This document shows, in pieces, positions 42,103 to 43,994 of a stretch of 43,994 nt of DNA. Location of the stretch: positions 1 through 43,994 of the forward strand of contig JAOAPB010000088.1 in NCBI GenBank assembly GCA_025462645.1, given 5' to 3'. The notes under the pieces were generated by a model. The model was given only the letters and a program-made list of their open reading frames with translations, did not search any database and had not been told where the DNA came from. The DNA is from Edaphobacter sp. GTDB taxonomy: Bacteria > Acidobacteriota > Terriglobia > Terriglobales > Acidobacteriaceae. Every line of letters begins with the position of its first letter. Position 1 is the stretch's first letter. The translations under genes and the position numbers were made by a program.

Positions 42103-43994
42103 TTGACCCATCTCCGCACCCTGGCCTGCCTGCTTCCGCTAGCCGTCCTCACCGCCCCGTCCCAGACCGCCCCCCAGGTCTTCGGCTACCGCGACTTCGC
42201 CCAGCAGGCCAAATGGGACGCCGCCTTCATCGCCGTTCCCGACCCCCGGCTCGCCGGAGAGCACCTCAAGACCCTCACCGCCGCTCCCCACTGGGCCAGT
42301 TCGCCCGAGGACTACGCCACCGCCGTCTACGTCGCCGACAAGTTCAAAGCCGCCGGCCTCCAGACTGAGATCGTCCCCTACAAAGTCCTCCTCAACAAGC
42401 CCGTCAGCATCCTCATTGAGGCCTTCGACGCCAACGGCAACAAGATCATGTCCGGCCCCACCCCCGAGCACGTCGACCCCAAAAAACACGGCGGCGACCC
42501 CTTCCAGGACGACCCTCGCATCCTCCCCGCCTTCAACGGCTCCTCCCCCTCGGGCGACGTCACGGCAGAGGTCGTCTACGCCAACTACGGCGAACTCAGC
42601 GACTTCAAAACCCTCGCCAAACTGGGCATCAGCGTCAAAGACAAGATTGTCCTCGTCCGCTATGGAGCCAACTTCCGCGGCGTCAAGGCCTACATCGCCC
42701 AGCAGTACGGAGCCAAAGGCGTCCTCATCTACTCCGACCCAGTCGATGATGGCTACTTCCGTGGCGACACCTACCCCAAGGGTCCCTTCCGCCCCGAGTC
42801 CGCCGTCCAGCGCGGCTCCGTGCAGTTCCTGCCCATCTATCCTGGCGATCCCGAGACTCCCGGCGTAGCCTCCACCCTCGATCTACCCGACTCCAAACGC
42901 ATCCCGGCCAACCGGCTCCAGGCCAACCAGCCCAGCATCCCCGTCAACCCTCTCTCCTATAAGGATGCTGCCCCCATCCTCAAGTGCCTCACCGGCGCAG
43001 AATCCCCACGCAGCTGGCAGGGAGCCCTCCCGTTCACGTATCACCTGGGGCCCGGCAAAGTCACCGTCCACATGCACCTCGAGCAGGACACCGCCCTCCG
43101 CACCATCTGGGACGTCATCGGTAAGATCCCAGGCACCGACCGCTCCGACGACTGGGTGGTTGCCGGCAACCATCGCGACGCCTGGGTCTACGGCGCCGTC
43201 GATCCCAACAGCGGCACGGCCGCCATGCTCGAAGCCGTGCACGGCCTGGGCGCACTTCTCAAGAACGGATGGAAGCCGAAGCGCACTATCTATTTCTGCA
43301 GTTGGGATGCCGAGGAAGAGGGCCTCATCGGATCGACCGAGTGGGTCGAGGATCACGCGAAGCAGCTTGAGCACGCAGTCGCCTACTTCAACACCGACGT
43401 CGGAGTCTCTGGCCCGGAGTTTGAAGCCTCAGCCGTGCCCTCGCTAAAGCAGTACGTGCGCGATGTTGCCGCAGAGGTACCCAGCCCGCGTGGCGGCTCG
43501 GTGCTCGACGTCTGGAAGAACGAGATCCCGCGCTCCGGCTCCTCCGCCTCCACCGACGAAACTCGCAGCGAAGGAAACATCACGCCGCAGGCGCATGTCG
43601 GCGATCTCGGCTCCGGTTCAGACTTCACGCCCTTCCTGCAGCATGCTGGCGTACCGTCCACCGACATCGGCTCGCGCGGGAAGTACGGAGTCTATCACTC
43701 GGTCTTCGACAACTACGCCTGGTTCACCCGCTTCGCCGACCCGACCTTCGTCTACGAGCAGCAGCAGGCGCGCATCTTCGGGCTGGAAGTGCTGCATATG
43801 GCAGATAGCGACATCCTGCCCTATGACTACGTGGCATATGCGAAAGAGATCGCCGGCTATCTGAAGGCGGCCGACGCCAAGGCGAAGAAGGCCGGCCTGG
43901 CGCTGAACTTCGCGAAGGCCGACGCAGCAGCAGCCAGCATGCTGACCGATGCCCAGGCCGCTCTCACCCGCCAGCAGACTGCCTCAGCGGACGC
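42103..43994 (+). CDS. Secreted M28 metallopeptidase, glutamate carboxypeptidase II-like (partial, runs off the window)
   Basis: At least 630 residues, the end lying beyond the window. TTG at 42103 has GAGG seven bases upstream and begins a signal peptide (LRTLACLLPLAVLTAPSQ). The PA domain (about residues 115-270: DKIVLVRYGANFRGVKAYIAQQYGAKGVLIYSDP) precedes the zinc peptidase core with GNHRDAWVYGAVDPNSGTA (His and Asp ligands), SWDAEEEGLIGS (catalytic and ligand Glu), NTDVGVSG (Asp) and YHSVFDN (His). This is the layout of human GCPII/NAALADase-like enzymes. An in-frame GTG at 42025 is an alternative start. The substrate is unknown (dipeptides or gamma-glutamyl compounds are likely). Confidence 0.9.
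   Translation, partial: MTHLRTLACLLPLAVLTAPSQTAPQVFGYRDFAQQAKWDAAFIAVPDPRLAGEHLKTLTAAPHWASSPEDYATAVYVADKFKAAGLQTEIVPYKVLLNKPVSILIEAFDANGNKIMSGPTPEHVDPKKHGGDPFQDDPRILPAFNGSSPSGDVTAEVVYANYGELSDFKTLAKLGISVKDKIVLVRYGANFRGVKAYIAQQYGAKGVLIYSDPVDDGYFRGDTYPKGPFRPESAVQRGSVQFLPIYPGDPETPGVASTLDLPDSKRIPANRLQANQPSIPVNPLSYKDAAPILKCLTGAESPRSWQGALPFTYHLGPGKVTVHMHLEQDTALRTIWDVIGKIPGTDRSDDWVVAGNHRDAWVYGAVDPNSGTAAMLEAVHGLGALLKNGWKPKRTIYFCSWDAEEEGLIGSTEWVEDHAKQLEHAVAYFNTDVGVSGPEFEASAVPSLKQYVRDVAAEVPSPRGGSVLDVWKNEIPRSGSSASTDETRSEGNITPQAHVGDLGSGSDFTPFLQHAGVPSTDIGSRGKYGVYHSVFDNYAWFTRFADPTFVYEQQQARIFGLEVLHMADSDILPYDYVAYAKEIAGYLKAADAKAKKAGLALNFAKADAAAASMLTDAQAALTRQQTASAD

Overview
The window is high-GC DNA (strong C/G preference at codon third positions, which gives many long antisense ORFs) from what looks like the main chromosome of a soil acidobacterium of the Granulicella/Terriglobus/Edaphobacter type. 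That placement is an inference. It rests on the mix of recognisable proteins, the small acidobacterial-type proteins (66-aa Lys/Glu-rich protein, 58-aa membrane protein, small CxxC zinc ribbon, C3H zinc-knuckle protein) and the style of the intergenic repeats (C-rich boxes, CAAGAG/CGGCAA tandem repeats). Nothing looks like a prophage, integrated plasmid, IS element or CRISPR. Most genes are housekeeping, with a few odd small genes and noncoding elements between them.

Layout. 1-156: complete 5S rRNA and terminator, the end of an rRNA operon. 279-1172: unknown protein on the minus strand, followed by about 1 kb of mostly noncoding DNA with a repeat element (copy A) and a possible gene remnant. 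2194-7952: GlcG/HbpS-like protein, formaldehyde dehydrogenase-type ADH, a 66-aa conserved small protein, secreted M19 dipeptidase, ABM-family monooxygenase, DUF1440 protein and two tandem cyclophilins (one exported, one cytosolic). 8015-12907 (minus): malate dehydrogenase, NADP isocitrate dehydrogenase, SIMPL-domain protein, glutamine synthetase. 13034-14287: a small C3H zinc-knuckle protein with an unusual leader (repeat copy B), then a tandem-repeat island. 14288-17275: overlapping operon converting agmatine to putrescine (aguB-aguA), plus an unknown 110-aa protein and an HD-domain protein. 17341-20685: secreted amidohydrolase, tadA, DUF3175 protein, SDR, glutaredoxin. 20688-24216: CLC transporter with CBS domains and purB, divergent around a palindromic operator-like site. 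24319-31454: small basic protein, YkgJ-type cysteine-cluster protein, secreted papain-like-fold candidate, ubiX, an overlapping nitroreductase/NUDIX/hydrolase operon, two secreted unknowns and a 58-aa membrane protein. 31689-38944: uvrA, CPBP protease, PhyH-type dioxygenase, pyrE, a 70-aa zinc ribbon and mtnA. 39165-43994: small membrane protein, mscL with a zinc-ribbon tail, fosmidomycin-resistance-type MFS, DUF1348 protein and a partial M28 glutamate-carboxypeptidase-like enzyme running off the end.

Points most worth attention: (i) two diverged copies of a noncoding leader element (poly-C box, inverted repeat, terminator-like hairpin, shared distal boxes), one directly upstream of a protein whose C-x9-C-x10-C-x2-H spacing equals that of plant WRC zinc fingers; (ii) a 70-aa zinc ribbon translationally coupled to mtnA; (iii) the aguBA operon with two added genes; (iv) a CLC protein with a substituted anion-filter serine and no internal proton glutamate; (v) histone-H1-like Lys/Ala tails on both UvrA and a DUF3175 protein; (vi) a glutamine synthetase apparently lacking the adenylylation segment. 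No multi-gene system that is clearly new could be demonstrated from sequence alone; (i) is the best candidate.
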